Assembly: GCA_021107975.1 (NCBI GenBank)
Contig: JAIORT010000362.1
Span: 1 to 8,347 of the forward strand
Length of the DNA: 8,347 nucleotides
Source of the DNA: Bacteroidales bacterium
GTDB taxonomy: Bacteria; Bacteroidota; Bacteroidia; Bacteroidales; JAADJA01
Direction: 5' to 3'
Numbering within the stretch: the first letter of the stretch is position 1; every line of letters begins with the position of its first letter. The translations under genes and the position numbers were made by a program. The notes below the pieces were generated by a model. The model did not search any database, was not told where the DNA came from, and saw only the letters and a list, made by a program, of their open reading frames with translations. This document shows positions 6,858-8,347 of this stretch, piece after piece.

Positions 6858-8072
6858 CTATAATCCCAATTTCTTTCTAATATGTTTTGGAATAGCATCT
6901 TTATGTACCATAATATCAATTGTTTTTAATCTGACAAACGGTTCGGAAGCATAGAAATATCCATCGTAAATATGATCTTCATTCCCCCAGGAATTTTTAA
7001 CCTTGTAATATTTGTTACCATCCTGGTCTTCTGCTATTCCCGTAATTAGCATACCATGGTCGTCAGTTGACTGATAATTATCAAATTCATCCTGGCGCAT
7101 TTCCTGTGTTATAGTTTTTTCTTTTATAATTTCGTTAAATTCATAAAGGGCTTTTTTCTTTTCTTTATCAGTAAGCGTTTCCCATTTTTCTTTTTCGGTA
7201 CCGCTCAAATCGGGTCTTTCTTCATCAGGCACGATGGCAACACCATTTTTCCATGAAAATCCTTTTTCGCTCACATCGCTTCCCCAGGCAACCGTGTATC
7301 CGTTATTAATGGAATAATCAATAATCTCCATCATTTCATCTACCGGCAGATTATAAATCTCGTCAAACATCCAGTTATCGGGAATTTCAATTACGAATTT
7401 CTCATAAAAAGGATGATGGGTATATGACCCGATTTCTACATAATCGTCAACATTGATCCCCAACTCTTGAGCAAATGTTTCAGGTGTATATTCTTTTTCG
7501 TTATAGATAAAGGTTTCGGGGTAATCACCGAGATATGCATCTAATATTCCTTCAAACCCTTTATTCCATACGGGTGTTATTTTTTTATTCTTGTTTTTTA
7601 TTACCGCATCAACATAAGCTTTGCTTACTGCATCCAGTTCACCATGAATGTGGTTTTCCTCGCCTATAACCTTTCCGCTATATACTTCCTCGGGCACAAT
7701 ACCATATTCCTTTATTACATACATCACATCATGAAATGCTCCACCGCCGCTAAAGTTGATATTTCCATGAAACCTTACATTTTTTTTCGCTTTATCGGCG
7801 TAAGTATGCCTTACAACAAACATTTCAGAGAGGTCATACTCGTCTTTGTCCATTCTTAATAATTCCGATTCGATGAATGACAATGTTGAAAAGCTCCAGC
7901 AGGTTCCCGAACGGTATTGATTTTTAACCGATGTTGCGGGTAACTCTTTAACTATTGTAAAAACGTAACCTTCGGGTTCTTCACTTTCTTCGTCCTGAGC
8001 AAAAACATTCTGACTAATAAACAAAGACAGGATCAGAATTCCAAACAGAACTGCAATCAAATTTTTTTTCAT
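6858..8072 (-). CDS. Exported C1B cysteine peptidase (bleomycin hydrolase/aminopeptidase C-like)
   Basis: Papain-fold cysteine peptidase of 404 aa. Residues 1-25 are a signal peptide (basic MKKN, hydrophobic core, VFA-Q cleavage site) with no lipobox Cys, so it should be periplasmic or secreted. An acidic stretch (EESEEPEG) follows. The catalytic set is complete: Gln52 and Cys58 in NQYRSGTCWSFS, His339 in DDHGMLITG, and Asn360 in VKNSWG. The long insertion between Cys and His, with a charged segment at about 281-330, fits the C1B (PepC/BLMH) subfamily more than classical papains. There is no propeptide. Typical cytosolic PepC proteins are about 440-450 aa without a signal peptide; this one is exported and shorter, ending in KDAIPKHIRKKLGL, a form I recall from Bacteroidota homologues. 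The substrate is unknown; a role in peptide uptake or envelope protein turnover is inference. The ATG at 8070-8072 is supported by the signal peptide beginning there. Confidence 0.88.
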   Translation of the reverse strand: MKKNLIAVLFGILILSLFISQNVFAQDEESEEPEGYVFTIVKELPATSVKNQYRSGTCWSFSTLSFIESELLRMDKDEYDLSEMFVVRHTYADKAKKNVRFHGNINFSGGGAFHDVMYVIKEYGIVPEEVYSGKVIGEENHIHGELDAVSKAYVDAVIKNKNKKITPVWNKGFEGILDAYLGDYPETFIYNEKEYTPETFAQELGINVDDYVEIGSYTHHPFYEKFVIEIPDNWMFDEIYNLPVDEMMEIIDYSINNGYTVAWGSDVSEKGFSWKNGVAIVPDEERPDLSGTEKEKWETLTDKEKKKALYEFNEIIKEKTITQEMRQDEFDNYQSTDDHGMLITGIAEDQDGNKYYKVKNSWGNEDHIYDGYFYASEPFVRLKTIDIMVHKDAIPKHIRKKLGL

Positions 8073-8115
8073 TGTAAATTATTTTAGAAGTTAGACTTAA
8101 ATTTATTTTGAAGTG

Positions 8116-8123
8116 CAAATGTA
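8116..8123 (-). promoter_or_regulatory. Putative -7 box for the C1 peptidase gene
   Basis: TACATTTG on the minus strand matches TAnnTTTG and lies 43 nt upstream of the ATG, giving an A/T-rich leader of about 35 nt. No TTG is seen at the expected -33 position, so only half of the promoter is supported. Confidence 0.4.
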
Positions 8124-8247
8124 AAAAATTATTATAAAGGGAATGCTTGAATTTTGAAATGACTCAAATCAGAACTCAGTAATATTGATGTTTTGGTAAA
8201 ACCATACAACAAATGATATGTTTAAAATATTTAATTGGAATAATGGA

Positions 8248-8280
8248 ATCCCGATACCGATAGTTATCGGTATTCGGGAT
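8248..8280. repeat. 33-bp near-perfect palindrome
   Basis: ATCCCGATACCGATA (8248-8262) pairs with the 16-nt right arm (8265-8280) over 15 bp, with one extra base in the right arm and a 2-nt centre (GT). No T-run follows on either strand, which argues against an ordinary terminator. Short palindromes of the CCCGATA-TATCGGG type are, as I recall, dispersed in many Bacteroidota genomes, so a REP-like element is the likeliest reading. Open frames cross it on both strands (from the ATG at 8218 on plus to the window end, and 8346 down to 8176 on minus). I recognise neither product. Confidence 0.7.
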
Positions 8281-8347
8281 GGAAAAGGCGATATCACTAA
8301 TATAAAAATCCGAACAACCAAAGCGGGATTTTATTTTTGTATCCATA

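Noticed and set aside
8176..8346. 56-codon minus-strand frame upstream of the C1 peptidase gene, as a small gene
   Set aside because: It crosses the palindrome, its product resembles nothing I recognise, it has no visible promoter, and it may continue outside the window. Kept only as a finding.

Overview
The window is AT-rich bacterial chromosome, most likely from the Bacteroidota (Bacteroidales-like). Four things point there: (1) upstream regions carry the Bacteroidota-type -7 box TAnnTTTG, with TATCTTTG at 488-495 (-), 642-649 (+) and 4455-4462 (-), and TACATTTG at 8116-8123 (-); (2) starts are preceded by A/T-rich sequence and not by clear Shine-Dalgarno sites; (3) the gene set fits, with a TPR-containing sensor kinase and a C1B-type peptidase carrying an export signal; (4) the proteins are rich in Lys, Ile and Asn. 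The genus cannot be told from this sequence.

Layout. 29-471 (-): a two-gene toxin-antitoxin-like cassette, with a small antitoxin candidate overlapping by ATGA a PIN-domain toxin that stops at about half the usual length. 472-671: divergent promoter region. 672-4287 (+): three envelope and isoprenoid genes, namely a membrane-anchored M23 (LytM-type) endopeptidase, dxr (first committed step of the MEP isoprenoid pathway) and rseP (site-2 intramembrane protease). The 174-bp gap between the M23 gene and dxr is full of direct and inverted repeats. 4288-4566: a convergent intergenic region with a strong minus-strand terminator and, just upstream of it, a well-formed minus-strand promoter; together they look like a free-standing small RNA gene of about 80 nt. 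4567-6768 (-): a 733-residue histidine kinase with eight TPRs on an exact 40-residue period. 6858-8072 (-): an exported bleomycin-hydrolase/aminopeptidase C-like cysteine peptidase, 89 bp upstream of the kinase on the same strand. 8073-8347: the peptidase promoter, then a 33-bp near-perfect palindrome.

How the genes relate. The plus-strand block is housekeeping: dxr feeds IPP/DMAPP to undecaprenyl-phosphate and quinone synthesis, the M23 enzyme acts on peptidoglycan, and RseP does regulated intramembrane proteolysis. The minus-strand block joins an exported peptidase to an orphan sensor kinase; a shared transcript is possible but not shown. I see no phage, CRISPR array, complete insertion sequence, tRNA or rRNA. 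The least ordinary items are the putative small RNA at about 4368-4449 and the repeat-rich gap at 1567-1716; most of the window is conventional core genome.
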